A stretch of 64,000 bases of DNA from Nguyenibacter vanlangensis (GCF_038719015.1 NZ_CP152276.1:1684001-1748000); one strand, 5' to 3'; numbered from the stretch's first letter, positions 53,631 to 63,073 are shown. Program-made: numbers and translations. Notes: generated by a model not told the origin, from the sequence alone.

Positions 53631-54566
53631 ATGCAGCGCGTCGGGTTCATCGTCTACCCGGGGTTCCAGATCATAGGTCTCGCCGCTGCGACGGCGTTCG
53701 AGGTTGCCAATCTCGTCAGCGATCCGCCGGTCTACGAAGTATCGGTCCACTCGGAGAGCGGCGGCACGATCCGGGGATCAGACGCCGTTTCGGTCGACAG
53801 CGCGACGTTGGACGACACGCATTTCGACACCCTGATCGTCTTGGGCGGGACGGGGATCCCCGATCCTTCGCTGGGGCTGGTGGAGCATATTCGAATTGCC
53901 GCCAGAAGCGTACGTCGCCTCGCGTCGATCTGCACGGGTGCCTTCGTCCTGGCGGAAGCCGGATTGCTGGACGGCCGGCGCGCGACCACACACTGGCTTA
54001 TGGCCTCCGAATTGCGCACCCGGTTTCCGGCGATCAAGGTGGAAGAGGACCGGATCTTCCTGATTGACGGCGCAATCTGGACCTCCGCCGGCATGAGTGC
54101 CGGGATCGACCTCGCGCTGGCGATGATCGAAAAGGATCTGGGCCGGGACATCACGCGATCAGTCGCGCAGAAGCTGGTGCTCTATCACCGTCGCGCCGGT
54201 GGCCAGTCACAGCATTCGACCTTGTTGGCACTGGAACCGAAATCGGACCGGATTCAGAATGCTCTGGATCATGCCCGGCGCAATCTGCGGAATAGTCTGT
54301 CCGTCGAGGAGCTGGCCGAGGCCGCGCATCTCAGTCCCCGCCAGTTCAGCCGCCTCTTTCGCGCCGAAACCGGGGAATCACCCGCCAAGGCGATCGAACA
54401 ACTGCGCATCGAAGCCGCGCGCCTGATGCTGGAACAAGGTCGCCATCCGATTGAAGTCATCGCGCGCGAAACCGGCTTCGACGACCGCAACCGGATGCGC
54501 AGAGCCTTTCTGCGCGCCTATGGCGTGCCGCCGCAGGACATCAGGCGCAACCTCGCGGAGGCATAA
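53631..54566 (+). CDS. GlxA-family AraC regulator (DJ-1/PfpI plus HTH)
   Basis: The 311-residue protein has the DJ-1/PfpI-like domain (VGFIVYPGFQIIGLAAATAF, ICTGAFVLAEAGLLDGRRAT) and an AraC helix-turn-helix (SLSVEELAEAAHLSPRQFSR, ETGFDDRNRMRRAFLRAYG). ATG at 53631 has AAAGGAG 9 bases upstream. It is a paralogue of the regulator at 50193 and lies divergent from the SDR gene, its likely target. Confidence 0.9.
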   Translation: MQRVGFIVYPGFQIIGLAAATAFEVANLVSDPPVYEVSVHSESGGTIRGSDAVSVDSATLDDTHFDTLIVLGGTGIPDPSLGLVEHIRIAARSVRRLASICTGAFVLAEAGLLDGRRATTHWLMASELRTRFPAIKVEEDRIFLIDGAIWTSAGMSAGIDLALAMIEKDLGRDITRSVAQKLVLYHRRAGGQSQHSTLLALEPKSDRIQNALDHARRNLRNSLSVEELAEAAHLSPRQFSRLFRAETGESPAKAIEQLRIEAARLMLEQGRHPIEVIARETGFDDRNRMRRAFLRAYGVPPQDIRRNLAEA

Positions 54567-54581
54567 GGCCGTCCGCCGCCC

Positions 54582-55157
54582 TTATCCAAGGCCGATCATC
54601 AGCAACCCGGCCCGCACGCCGTTTTCGAGGATCGCATCGGACTCGGCCCCCGATCCGATCACCCGCGCCAGTTGCAGCGTGCCGATCATCAACCCATAGA
54701 GCGCCTGTGCGGTCGCCCGCCGCGCCGCTGGCGTACCGGCAGGCAGGCTGTCCGCGATCTGCCCGACGAATTCCTCGCACGCGGCACGGAAGGCATCGCG
54801 CGTTTCTTCCGGATGCCGGGCGATTTCGGCCGATAATGCGGCCGCGACACACCCCCCACCCGGATTGTCGCGATGAGACGGGCTGAGATACCGGCGCAAC
54901 CAGATCTCGGGCGGCGCGCCATCGCGGATCGCCTGCACGGTGGCACCGCCGGCACTCTCGCGCATCATGTCCAAGGTCTGCCGGACCAGATCCTCTTTCG
55001 ACTCGAAATGTGTGTAGAACGCGCCGTTGGTCAGGCCGGCATCCGTCATCAGCCCGGCAATGCCGGCAGCCGCGATCCCATCCTGGCGAAAGCGCCGGCC
55101 CGCCACGTCGATGATATGCCGGCGCGTTTCCTCCCGACGACCTTTCTGATAGCGCAT
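54582..55157 (-). CDS. TetR/AcrR-family regulator
   Basis: The 191-residue repressor begins MRYQKGRREETRRHIIDVAG with helix-turn-helix AAAGIAGLMTDAGLTNGAFY followed by THFESKEDLV, and a C-terminal domain with GGCVAAALSAEIAR as in the TetR_C_6/YjdC type. It is divergent from the SDR and MATE genes. A double-hairpin repeat occupies the promoter between them. It converges with the GlxA-type gene. Confidence 0.9.
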   Translation of the reverse strand: MRYQKGRREETRRHIIDVAGRRFRQDGIAAAGIAGLMTDAGLTNGAFYTHFESKEDLVRQTLDMMRESAGGATVQAIRDGAPPEIWLRRYLSPSHRDNPGGGCVAAALSAEIARHPEETRDAFRAACEEFVGQIADSLPAGTPAARRATAQALYGLMIGTLQLARVIGSGAESDAILENGVRAGLLMIGLG

Positions 55158-55186
55158 CCGTCCCTCTCGTCCCTGCTGCCGGAATT

Positions 55187-55293
55187 TAGAGCATCATCCG
55201 ATCAGATGGAATCATCTGATCGGATAAAGATGCTCGCCAAAACAACGGTCTAGAGACGTATCCGTGAACCAGTGTGAACGGATACGACTCTAG
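55187..55293. repeat. GAGCAT-family double-hairpin element in a divergent promoter
   Basis: Hairpin 1 is TAGAGCATCAT, an 11-bp stem CCGATCAGATG (55198-55208) with its complement at 55213-55223, then AAAGATGCTC. The linker GCCAAAACAACGG follows. Hairpin 2 is AGAGACGTATCCGT and ACGGATACGACTCT around a 12-base centre. It starts 30 bases upstream of the TetR ATG, so the element probably displaced or rebuilt the TetR/SDR promoter. Confidence 0.75.
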
Positions 55294-55360
55294 GTCCGCG
55301 CCTATTGCATTACAATCATAATTCTACATTATGACCGTAATTCAACTGGAGGCACAGACA

Positions 55361-56140
55361 ATGAGGCTACGTGACAAGACCGCCCTGATCACGGGCGGCA
55401 ACAGCGGCATCGGCCTCGCCACGGCCGAACGCTTCGTCCAGGAAGGGGCACGGGTCGCGATCACGGGTCGCGACCGGAAGACGCTCGATGCGGCAGCGGC
55501 GAAGCTGGGGCCGAACGCGCTCGCCATACAGGCCGACCTGACCGAGGACGGCGCGGCCGAGCGTGCGATCGCCGCCACAATCGAGCGATTCGGCGCACTC
55601 GATGTCCTGTTCCTCAATGCCGGGATCTCGGGCAGTACGCCGGTCGGGACGACGATCCGCGCGGATTTCGAACGCATTATCGCGACCAACCTGACTGCCG
55701 TCTTCTTCACCGCACAAGCGGCTGCCCCTCACCTGAAGAAGGGTGGATCGATCGTTCTCAACGGATCGGTACACCAGGTACTGGGCATTCCGGGAGCGTC
55801 TGCCTATGCCGCAAGCAAGGGCGGGATCGGCGCGATGAACCGCGTTCTGGCATCGGAATTCGCACCGCGCGGCATCCGGGTGAACAGCGTGGTGCCGGGC
55901 GCCACCCGCACGCCGATCTGGGCCGCACGCGCGACGACCCCCGAGGCGCTGGCAGCGCTGGAAAATGGCTATTCCCGCTCCATTCCGCTGGGCCATTTCG
56001 GCGAAGCCGTGGATATCGCCAACGCGGTGCTGTTCCTGGCCTCAGATGAGGCACGGCATATCACCGGCACCGAGATCGTCGTCGATGGCGGCACGATCGG
56101 CGCGCCTGCCGGCTCCCCGATTTTCCGCGCCGAAACGTAA
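55361..56140 (+). CDS. SDR-family oxidoreductase
   Basis: The 259-residue enzyme has TALITGGNSGIGLATAERFV, FLNAGISGS, VLNGSVHQV and YAASKGGIGA (YxxxK), ending with IVVDGGTIG. ATG at 55361 has GGAG 9 bases upstream; an upstream ATG at 55331 is less likely. It lies 10 bases before the MATE gene, so they form a two-gene operon controlled by the divergent TetR protein. Confidence 0.9.
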   Translation: MRLRDKTALITGGNSGIGLATAERFVQEGARVAITGRDRKTLDAAAAKLGPNALAIQADLTEDGAAERAIAATIERFGALDVLFLNAGISGSTPVGTTIRADFERIIATNLTAVFFTAQAAAPHLKKGGSIVLNGSVHQVLGIPGASAYAASKGGIGAMNRVLASEFAPRGIRVNSVVPGATRTPIWAARATTPEALAALENGYSRSIPLGHFGEAVDIANAVLFLASDEARHITGTEIVVDGGTIGAPAGSPIFRAET

Positions 56141-56150
56141 GACGACCACG

Positions 56151-57590
56151 ATGTCCGAGAGCGCCAATGAGAGGATCGCCGACCTCATCGAAATCACCCC
56201 GATCAGCGAGCCCCGCGTGGCGGATCGCAAGGCGCGGACACGCGACGCCATCCTGACGGGACCGATCGCCGGAACATTGATGCGGCTCGCGCTGCCGACG
56301 ATCGCCGTACTCCTGGCCCAGACGGCGGTTGGGGTGGCCGAAACCTACTATGTCGGTGTCCTGGGGACCGAGGCGCTGGCCGGCGTAGCACTGGTCTTTC
56401 CCGTCTATATGCTGATGGTCACCATGTCGAACGGTGGCCTGGGCAGCGGGGTGGCGTCGGCGCTCGCGCGGGCGATCGGCGCCGGGCGGCAGCACGACGC
56501 CGACGCTCTGGTGCTGCATGCCATCGTGCTGGCCACGATCGCCGGCGCGGTCTTTACCGTCGGGCTGCTCTGCGGCGGTCCCGCGCTCTATGGCGCGCTG
56601 GGCGGAAACGGCGCGTCCCTGCGCACGGCGCTGGCGTACTCGAATACCGTTTTCGGCGGCGCGGTCGCGATCTGGATCGTCAATCTGCTATCCGCCGCCT
56701 TGCGCGGGGCGGGGAACGTAAGGGTACCCGCATTGGTAACCCTGGTCGGGGCCGCGGTCATGATTCCGGCTTCTCCGGCCCTGATCTTCGGCTTCGGGCC
56801 GATCCCGCGTCTCGGCGTCGGAGGCGCCGGACTCGCGTTCGTGCTCTATTACGTCTGCGCGCTGATCGTCCTGTTACGCTACATGGCCTCGGGCCGGTCG
56901 GGCTTGAAACTGCGGATGGCACGCCTCGAATGGCGCCTGTTCGCGGATATCCTGAAAGTGGGCATCCCCACCGCATTGAATACGGTGCAGACGAATCTGA
57001 CCGTCATCATCATGACCGGCGCGGTTGGAGGCCTCGGCGTCGACGCCATTGCCGGATATGGCATCGCCTCCCGGCTCGATTACGTGATGATCCCGATCCT
57101 GTTCGGCCTGTCCTCGGCCGTACTGACCATGGTCGGGATCGCGGTCGGCGCGGGACAGGCCGCTCGCGCGCGCAGGATTGCCTTGATCGGCGCAAGCGTG
57201 GGCGGTGCCTTCGCGGAAATCGTCGGGCTGGCCGTCGCCCTCGCCCCCACGCTCTGGAGCGGCCTGTTCACCGGCCAGGCGCCCGTCACGATAACCGCAA
57301 CGACCTATCTGACGACAGTGGCCCCCACATACGGCTTCATGGCGGCGGGATTCGTGTTCGCCTTCGCCGTCCAGGGCGCAGGCCATGCCCTGTGGCCTTT
57401 TCTCGCCTATACCATGCGGACGTTGCTGGCGGCGGGTGGCGGGATGGTCGTCGTGCATGTCTTCCACGCCGGAATGGCGGCTTTGTCAGCCGCCGTGGCG
57501 ATATCCTATATCGTTTTTGCCCCGATCTGCGGCGTGCCGATGCTGTCCCGGCGCCTGTGGCGCGTTCCCGCGAAACAGGACACCGCCTGA
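56151..57590 (+). CDS. MATE-family multidrug efflux protein
   Basis: The 479-residue membrane protein has 12 hydrophobic segments with the MATE pattern: LALPTIAVLLAQTAVGVAET, YYVGVLGTEALAGVALVFPV and SGVASALARAIGAGRQHDAD in the first half and GIASRLDYVMIPILFGLSSA in the second. It exchanges H+ or Na+ for organic cations. It lies 10 bases after the SDR stop in the same operon, and is probably derepressed by the TetR ligand. Confidence 0.9.
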   Translation: MSESANERIADLIEITPISEPRVADRKARTRDAILTGPIAGTLMRLALPTIAVLLAQTAVGVAETYYVGVLGTEALAGVALVFPVYMLMVTMSNGGLGSGVASALARAIGAGRQHDADALVLHAIVLATIAGAVFTVGLLCGGPALYGALGGNGASLRTALAYSNTVFGGAVAIWIVNLLSAALRGAGNVRVPALVTLVGAAVMIPASPALIFGFGPIPRLGVGGAGLAFVLYYVCALIVLLRYMASGRSGLKLRMARLEWRLFADILKVGIPTALNTVQTNLTVIIMTGAVGGLGVDAIAGYGIASRLDYVMIPILFGLSSAVLTMVGIAVGAGQAARARRIALIGASVGGAFAEIVGLAVALAPTLWSGLFTGQAPVTITATTYLTTVAPTYGFMAAGFVFAFAVQGAGHALWPFLAYTMRTLLAAGGGMVVVHVFHAGMAALSAAVAISYIVFAPICGVPMLSRRLWRVPAKQDTA

Positions 57591-57799
57591 CACACAAAGG
57601 CCATCGTGAAGCGCCAGCCATGCTCAGCGGCGCAGATTGATATCGTCCTCCTGCTGACGGATATCGTCCAGCCGTCATGCCGTCGTACGTCGATATCGGC
57701 ATGACGACATCCTTCGGACGCGGCCCGAATGCGCAACCCCGTGTCATTCCGGCGCCCGCCGATGACCCTAATTGCCGGCCGCCCGGTCGATCGGCTGGA

Positions 57800-57952
57800 C
57801 GCACGGGCATCAGCGACATCATACGCGTTCGCCTCGGCGATTCCGGACCAGACCGCGTCATCTTCCAGCAATCCCGCGAACGCCCCGAAAAACGCGACGA
57901 TCTGTGCGTCCGATCTGGTCGCCAGCGCCTTGAAGGCCGCCGAAGGGGCTGA
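57800..57952 (-). pseudogene. Possible N-terminal fragment of glutamate-5-semialdehyde dehydrogenase
   Basis: The minus strand reads SAPSAAFKALATRSDAQIVA then FAGLLEDD and AEANAYDVADARA, which resembles the ProA start (AAxxLAxxSxxxKNxAL...ILAANAxDxxxAR). Only about 50 residues match; the NADP-binding and catalytic cysteine regions are absent. The remaining bases of the 524-base gap 57591-58114 show no intact gene. The fragment is divergent enough that this is a tentative call. Confidence 0.35.
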
Positions 57953-58114
57953 GATATCGTCGCAGCCCCCCGTCGGTCTGGCACAGCTCCAGCACATCTC
58001 CGGCCCGAAATTCATGCGCCAGGCCGGCCGCTACGGTGGCGGCACGGCCTGAGCTACCTCTTCGAAGCGTCCTTATCTTTGTTTTCGGGACGTAGGGAGT
58101 GCCGAAGGCACACC

Positions 58115-61100
58115 CTACTCTTTGGAAGCCCCCGTGAAATCCTTCGCCACCTCCGGCTCGCCGCCGTCAGGCTCGTTCGTCGGCTTTATGCGATACCAGA
58201 TCGCATAAAGCGCCGGCAGGAACATCAGGATCAACCCGGTACCGGCCGCCGTGCCGCCGATCAGCGTATAGGCCAGCGAGCCCCAGAACACCGATTCCGT
58301 CAGCGGGATGAAGGCCAGTACGGCCGCCAGGGCCGTCAGGATGACCGGGCGGGCACGCTGCACGGTCGCCTCGACCACCGAATGGAACGGATCGAGCCCC
58401 GCCGCCTGATTGACCTTGATCTGTCCGATCAGGATCAGCGTGTTGCGCATCAGGATGCCCGACAGGCCGATCAATCCCAGGATCGCATTGAAACCGAACG
58501 GCTGATGGAAGATCAGCAGGGTCGGAACGGTCCCGATCAGCCCCAGCGGAGCCGTCAGGAACACCATGAACATGCCGGAGATGGATCGGGTCTCGAACAC
58601 CAGGACGACCAGGGTCAGCAGGATCATCACCGGAAAGATCGGCACCAGGGCCTTGTTGGCCTTTCCGGATTCTTCCGCGTTGCCGCCGGCTTCGATGCGA
58701 TAGCCAGGGGGCAGCGTCGCGCGGACGGGCGCCAGAGCCTGATCGATCTCCGTCGTGACCTGCGGCGGCTGCAGGTTTTCGTCGATATCGCTCTGAAGCG
58801 TGATCGTCGGAATCCGGTCACGCCGACGCAGGATAGGGTCTTCGGCACGGATCTCGACGTGACCGATCTGGCTGAGCGGAATCAATTGGCCCGTGCGGTT
58901 GCTGATGGTCATGTTGCCCAGCTTCGCCGGATCCAGACGATCCTGCCCCGCGCTGCGGACCACCAGATCGACGGTCCGGATGTCCTCGCGGATCTGGGTC
59001 ACGGGCACGCCCAGCAGCAGGAACTGGATCTGTTCGGACGCTTCCTGGGGGGACAGGCCGATCAGTTGCAGCCGCGCCTGGTCCAGCACGAAATGCGCCG
59101 TCTGCACGCGCTCGCCCCAATCGGCATTGACCTGCCGTGTATGCGGATTGTTCCGCATGATCGTGCCGACCTGGGCCGCGATATCGCGCACCCGATCCGC
59201 ATCCGGTCCCATGATACGGAACATAACCGGGAAATGCGTGTAGGGGCCGAAGACGAACTGCGTCACGCGGATCCGGGCATCAGGCGCCATCCCCTGGGCC
59301 ACGGCCTGGCGCATACGATCGCGCAAGCGGTCGCGGTCCCGGGCGCTGGGAGTCAGGACGACGATTTTGGCAAAGGACGGATCAGGCAATTCCGGGTTGT
59401 ACGCCAGGAAGAAACGCGGCGCGCCGGCACCCACATAGCTGGTGACGATCTTTGCCTCGGGCTGCGTCTTCAGCCATGCTTCCACACGGGCCGTGACCCG
59501 CGTTGTGGCTTCGATGCTGGTGCCCTCCGGCATCTGCACCTCGGCCAGCAGTTCCGGGCGGTCCGAACTGGGGAAGAATTGCTGCCGGACAGAGCCCATC
59601 CCGACGAAGGCCAGCAGGAACAACGCCAGCACCGCCCCCGCGACCATGAATTTGCGCCGCACGACCCATATGACGAGGCGCCGGAAGCGGCGGTAATTGG
59701 GCGTGGCGTAGATATGTTCGTAGGCGCCCTCGATCCGCTTGATGTCCGGCAGCAGCTTGACGCCGAGATAGGGCGTGAACACCACGGCCACGAACCAGGA
59801 GGTCAGCAGCGCATAGCCGACGATCCAGAAAATGTTGCCGGCGTACTCGCCGGCGGTGGAGCGCGCGAAGCCGACCGGGGTGAAACCGATAATCGTGACC
59901 AGCGTGCCGGCCAGCATCGGGGCCGCCGTGTGGCTCCAGGCATAGGCGGCGGCCTTCGTGCGTTCGTACCCTTCCTCCAGCTTCACCACCATCATCTCGA
60001 TCGCGATGATCGCGTCGTCGACCAGAAGGCCCAGCGAGATGATCAACGCGCCCAGCGTGATGCGGTCCAGCGCCCGGCCGGTCACCAGCATGATGACCAT
60101 GACGATCGACAGCGTCAGCGGCACGGCTGCCGCGACGACGATGCCGACCCGCCAGCCCAGGCTGACCAGGCTGACGACCATCACGACGCCGAGCGCCACG
60201 AAGAATTTCAGCATGAATTCGCCGACGGCGGCATGAATGATCCCGGCCTGGTCCACGATTTTCGTCAGCGTGACCCCGACAGGCAGTCCCGCCCCCAGCG
60301 TCTTCTCCGCCGCGGCCAGGGACTGGCCGAGCTTCAACCCGTTCCAGTGATCCTGCATCACGACGTTCAGCACCAGAGTCTGGGCTCCGGCATGCCGGAC
60401 AAGGTAGGTCGGTGGGTCCTCGTACCCCCGCTCCACCGTCGCGATGTCCGAGATCTTGAGAGTCCGGCCGCCCGCCGCGATGGGGATGTCACGAATTTTC
60501 TGCAGGTCGTCCAGCGCGCCATCCAACCGCACGAAGACCTGCGGGCCGCGCGTATCGATCGAACCCGCGGCCGTCACCGCATTCTGACGTTCGAGCGCCG
60601 CGAACACGTCCTGCGTGCTGATCCCGAGCGTGACCAGTCTGGCATTGGAAAAATTGACGAAGATCCGTTCCGGCCGCTCGCCGATAATATCAACCTTGCG
60701 CACGCCCGGCACATGCAGCAGGCGCTGCCGCACCGTTTCGGCCTGGCGGACCAGCAGGCGTTCGGGCAGCCCATGGCCGTCCAGTGCGTAGACGGCGAAA
60801 TCGACATCGGAATATTCGTCATTGACGAACGGTCCCTGCACGCCCTGCGGCAGAAGAGGCATGGTATCGTACAGCTTCTTGCGCGTCTGGTAGAATTGCT
60901 CGGGAACGGCGGCAGGCGGCGTGTTGTCCTTGAGCGTGACCATCATCAGCGCCAGGCCCGGCCGGGTCAATGTTTCCACCCGGTCGTACCATTGCAGTTC
61001 CTGCACCCGCTTTTCCAGGGGATCGGCCACCAGGTCCTGCATTTCCTGCGCCGTGGCGCCCGGCCAGACAGCGGTCGCCGTCAGGGTTTTGACGGTGAAG

Positions 61101-61225
61101 GCGGGGTCCTCGGCACGGCCGAGACTGAAGAACGCATAGGCGCCCGACAATGCCAGCGCCACAATCAGGAACAATGTGATCCCGCGCTCGCGCACCGCGA
61201 GGGCGGACAGGTTGAACCCGCTCAT
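58115..61225 (-). CDS. RND efflux transporter permease (HAE1/AcrB type)
   Basis: The 1036-residue pump has 12 hydrophobic segments, the first after MSGFNLSALAVRERGITLF, with GLLVDDAIIAIEMM in TM4 containing the paired aspartates of the proton relay, and the typical duplicated periplasmic loops. The second half has MLLTLVVLVFETRSISG and GILMRNTLILIGQIK. It overlaps the adaptor gene by 4 bases (ATGA). Together with the outer-membrane lipoprotein at 63152 it forms a tripartite pump. Substrate is unknown. Confidence 0.94.
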   Translation of the reverse strand: MSGFNLSALAVRERGITLFLIVALALSGAYAFFSLGRAEDPAFTVKTLTATAVWPGATAQEMQDLVADPLEKRVQELQWYDRVETLTRPGLALMMVTLKDNTPPAAVPEQFYQTRKKLYDTMPLLPQGVQGPFVNDEYSDVDFAVYALDGHGLPERLLVRQAETVRQRLLHVPGVRKVDIIGERPERIFVNFSNARLVTLGISTQDVFAALERQNAVTAAGSIDTRGPQVFVRLDGALDDLQKIRDIPIAAGGRTLKISDIATVERGYEDPPTYLVRHAGAQTLVLNVVMQDHWNGLKLGQSLAAAEKTLGAGLPVGVTLTKIVDQAGIIHAAVGEFMLKFFVALGVVMVVSLVSLGWRVGIVVAAAVPLTLSIVMVIMLVTGRALDRITLGALIISLGLLVDDAIIAIEMMVVKLEEGYERTKAAAYAWSHTAAPMLAGTLVTIIGFTPVGFARSTAGEYAGNIFWIVGYALLTSWFVAVVFTPYLGVKLLPDIKRIEGAYEHIYATPNYRRFRRLVIWVVRRKFMVAGAVLALFLLAFVGMGSVRQQFFPSSDRPELLAEVQMPEGTSIEATTRVTARVEAWLKTQPEAKIVTSYVGAGAPRFFLAYNPELPDPSFAKIVVLTPSARDRDRLRDRMRQAVAQGMAPDARIRVTQFVFGPYTHFPVMFRIMGPDADRVRDIAAQVGTIMRNNPHTRQVNADWGERVQTAHFVLDQARLQLIGLSPQEASEQIQFLLLGVPVTQIREDIRTVDLVVRSAGQDRLDPAKLGNMTISNRTGQLIPLSQIGHVEIRAEDPILRRRDRIPTITLQSDIDENLQPPQVTTEIDQALAPVRATLPPGYRIEAGGNAEESGKANKALVPIFPVMILLTLVVLVFETRSISGMFMVFLTAPLGLIGTVPTLLIFHQPFGFNAILGLIGLSGILMRNTLILIGQIKVNQAAGLDPFHSVVEATVQRARPVILTALAAVLAFIPLTESVFWGSLAYTLIGGTAAGTGLILMFLPALYAIWYRIKPTNEPDGGEPEVAKDFTGASKE

Positions 61226-62322
61226 TGCATCGCGACCTTTGTCGAGGCGACCTGGACATGCTCGCCGACATGCAGATAGTGACCGCCGGCCGCCGCGATC
61301 AGCATGCCCGGGCGAAGATCCGCACCGGGGACGACCGTCGCCGTATCCTCGCCGATATGTGCGATCTGTACCGGATGAAAGCTGACTGTCGAAGCCAGGC
61401 CATCCACGCTCCAGACGCCGGGCCCCTTGCCCTCGTCATCGACGGCGCCCAACGGCACGACGAGCGCGGGCGGATCGTCGCTGGCTTCAGGCAGGTGGAC
61501 ACGCACCGTCGCCCCCAGCGGCGCGTCCGCGCCCGGCCCGTCCATGACGTAACGGGCCTCGAACGTGCGGGTACGCGGGTCGGCGGCGTCGGACAGTTGC
61601 CGCAGGTGCGCGGACACGCGGGAACCCTCGTCATACAGTTCGGCTTCCGCCGCGGAATGCAGGATCGGACGCACCCCTTCCGGCAGGTCGATCGCGGCCT
61701 CGCGCGGGCCGGCATGTGCCAGCACGATCACGGTCTGGCCGGCCGCGACGACGTGGCCCGGTTCCGCCAGGGTCTGGACGACGACACCGTCTTCATCCGC
61801 GCGCAGCAGGGAATAATCGTCCTGGTTGCGGGCAATCTTCTCCTGCGCGATCGCCGCATCCAGTTGCGCGCGGGCGCTGTCCGCTTCGGCCTTTACCTGA
61901 TCGTAGGCCGAGGCCGCCACGGCACCGGTCGCGACAAGACCGCGATAGCGACGCTCATCCGCCGCGGCCTGGACCCAGCGGGCGCGCAACGATGCCACAC
62001 TGCCGACCTGGGTCGTCACGGCATGGAGGTAATCCGTCGGGTCGAGGCGCATCAGCACCTGCCCCTTTGAGACAGTCTGTCCGGTGTCGACCAGGCGTTC
62101 GACGATCTTGCCGGACACGCGAAAGCCGAGATCGCTTTGGACGCGGGCCGCTACGACCCCCGTGTAGACATGCTCGGCAGTCGCTGCGGGTTCGATCCGC
62201 ACCGTCTCCACGATACGGTCGGCCGTGCGCGGATCAGGATCGTCTTTGGGCTTGCAGGCCGACAGCCCGAAAACGGTGCAGATGCCGGCCGCTGCAAGAA
62301 AGGATAGGCGTGTTCCAGCCAT
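61222..62322 (-). CDS. RND membrane-fusion protein (lipoprotein)
   Basis: The 366-residue adaptor has a signal peptide and lipobox (MAGTRLSFLAAAGICTVFGL then SAC, Cys22), the lipoyl/hairpin region (SDLGFRVSGKIVERLVDTGQ, VSKGQVLMRLDPTDY) and a beta-barrel part (VDLPEGV-like region and PLGATVRVHLPEA). It links the permease to the outer-membrane channel. It is first in the operon; the operator GAGTGAC-N14-GTCACAT lies 40 bases upstream. Confidence 0.93.
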   Translation of the reverse strand: MAGTRLSFLAAAGICTVFGLSACKPKDDPDPRTADRIVETVRIEPAATAEHVYTGVVAARVQSDLGFRVSGKIVERLVDTGQTVSKGQVLMRLDPTDYLHAVTTQVGSVASLRARWVQAAADERRYRGLVATGAVAASAYDQVKAEADSARAQLDAAIAQEKIARNQDDYSLLRADEDGVVVQTLAEPGHVVAAGQTVIVLAHAGPREAAIDLPEGVRPILHSAAEAELYDEGSRVSAHLRQLSDAADPRTRTFEARYVMDGPGADAPLGATVRVHLPEASDDPPALVVPLGAVDDEGKGPGVWSVDGLASTVSFHPVQIAHIGEDTATVVPGADLRPGMLIAAAGGHYLHVGEHVQVASTKVAMQ

Positions 62323-62362
62323 GTTCGGGCTCCCAGCGGGTTTGGAAGCCCAAATTGTACAC

Positions 62363-62390
62363 GAGTGACCGTATTGTCAATTGGTCACAT
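62363..62390. promoter_or_regulatory. TetR operator upstream of the RND operon
   Basis: GAGTGAC (62363-62369) and GTCACAT (62384-62390) form an inverted repeat with a 14-base spacer, 40 bases before the adaptor gene. The same design recurs at 63075-63102 on the other side of the tetR gene, which makes a shared operator very likely. Confidence 0.75.
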
Positions 62391-62406
62391 AAACCTCGTA
62401 CCAAAT

Positions 62407-63015
62407 TCACGGTGCTAGGCTTCTCAAGACGAGACTGGCCAGCGTCGCCGCATCATCGTCCAACGTGTCCATGTGCTGCTCGAGCAGAAGGGGGTGATAG
62501 ATCGACTGCAGGACCAGCATGATGGCGTGACAGGTCTCGTCAACGGGCGTCTTGCGCTCGAACTCGCCGCCCTCGCGGCCTTCGCGGATCAGGTGCTCGA
62601 CCATGCCGCGCAACGCATCGGCGAAACTCCGGGCAGACGCCCATTCCTCCTCCACCGCCGAATAGACGATGTCGTGCAGTTTACGCTCGTGCGAAAACAG
62701 CGTGACCGTATTGCGCGCCAGAGCGAGGAAAACCCTGCGCATTCTGTCGGAAGCCGGCTTGTCGTCGTCGACGATCGCCTGGATATCCGCGCGCATCTTG
62801 CCATGCTGGAGCGCGCAGATCGCCTCGCCGATCGCTTTCTTCGACTCGAAGAATTTATAGATATAGGCTTTCGACAGACCGATGGCGTCGGCCAGATCGG
62901 CCATCGTGGTCTTCTTGTATCCATAATGCCCGAAATGCTCGATGGCCGCCGTCATGATCTGATCCCGGCGCTCGTGATCGACCGGGCCACGTTGTCCAGT
63001 GTGAGGCGCGCGCAT
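62407..63015 (-). CDS. TetR-family regulator of the RND system
   Basis: The 202-residue repressor has helix-turn-helix HYGYKKTTMADLADAIGLSK followed by AYIYKFFESKKAIGE and a C-terminal ligand domain with VLQSIYHPLLLEQHM. It lies between the pump/adaptor operon and the outer-membrane protein gene. Both neighbours carry GAGTGAC-N14-GTCAC-type operators, consistent with derepression of the whole tripartite pump by its substrate. Confidence 0.92.
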   Translation of the reverse strand: MRAPHTGQRGPVDHERRDQIMTAAIEHFGHYGYKKTTMADLADAIGLSKAYIYKFFESKKAIGEAICALQHGKMRADIQAIVDDDKPASDRMRRVFLALARNTVTLFSHERKLHDIVYSAVEEEWASARSFADALRGMVEHLIREGREGGEFERKTPVDETCHAIMLVLQSIYHPLLLEQHMDTLDDDAATLASLVLRSLAP

Positions 63016-63073
63016 CCTGTTTCCCCTGGCTGAATTTGACCTCTTAGATAAGACACGGGCGGTGAATTGACAA

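Noticed and set aside
58079..61279. 1066-codon open frame on the plus strand
   Set aside because: Antisense to the RND permease, rich in Arg, His, Gln and Asp as expected of a shadow frame.
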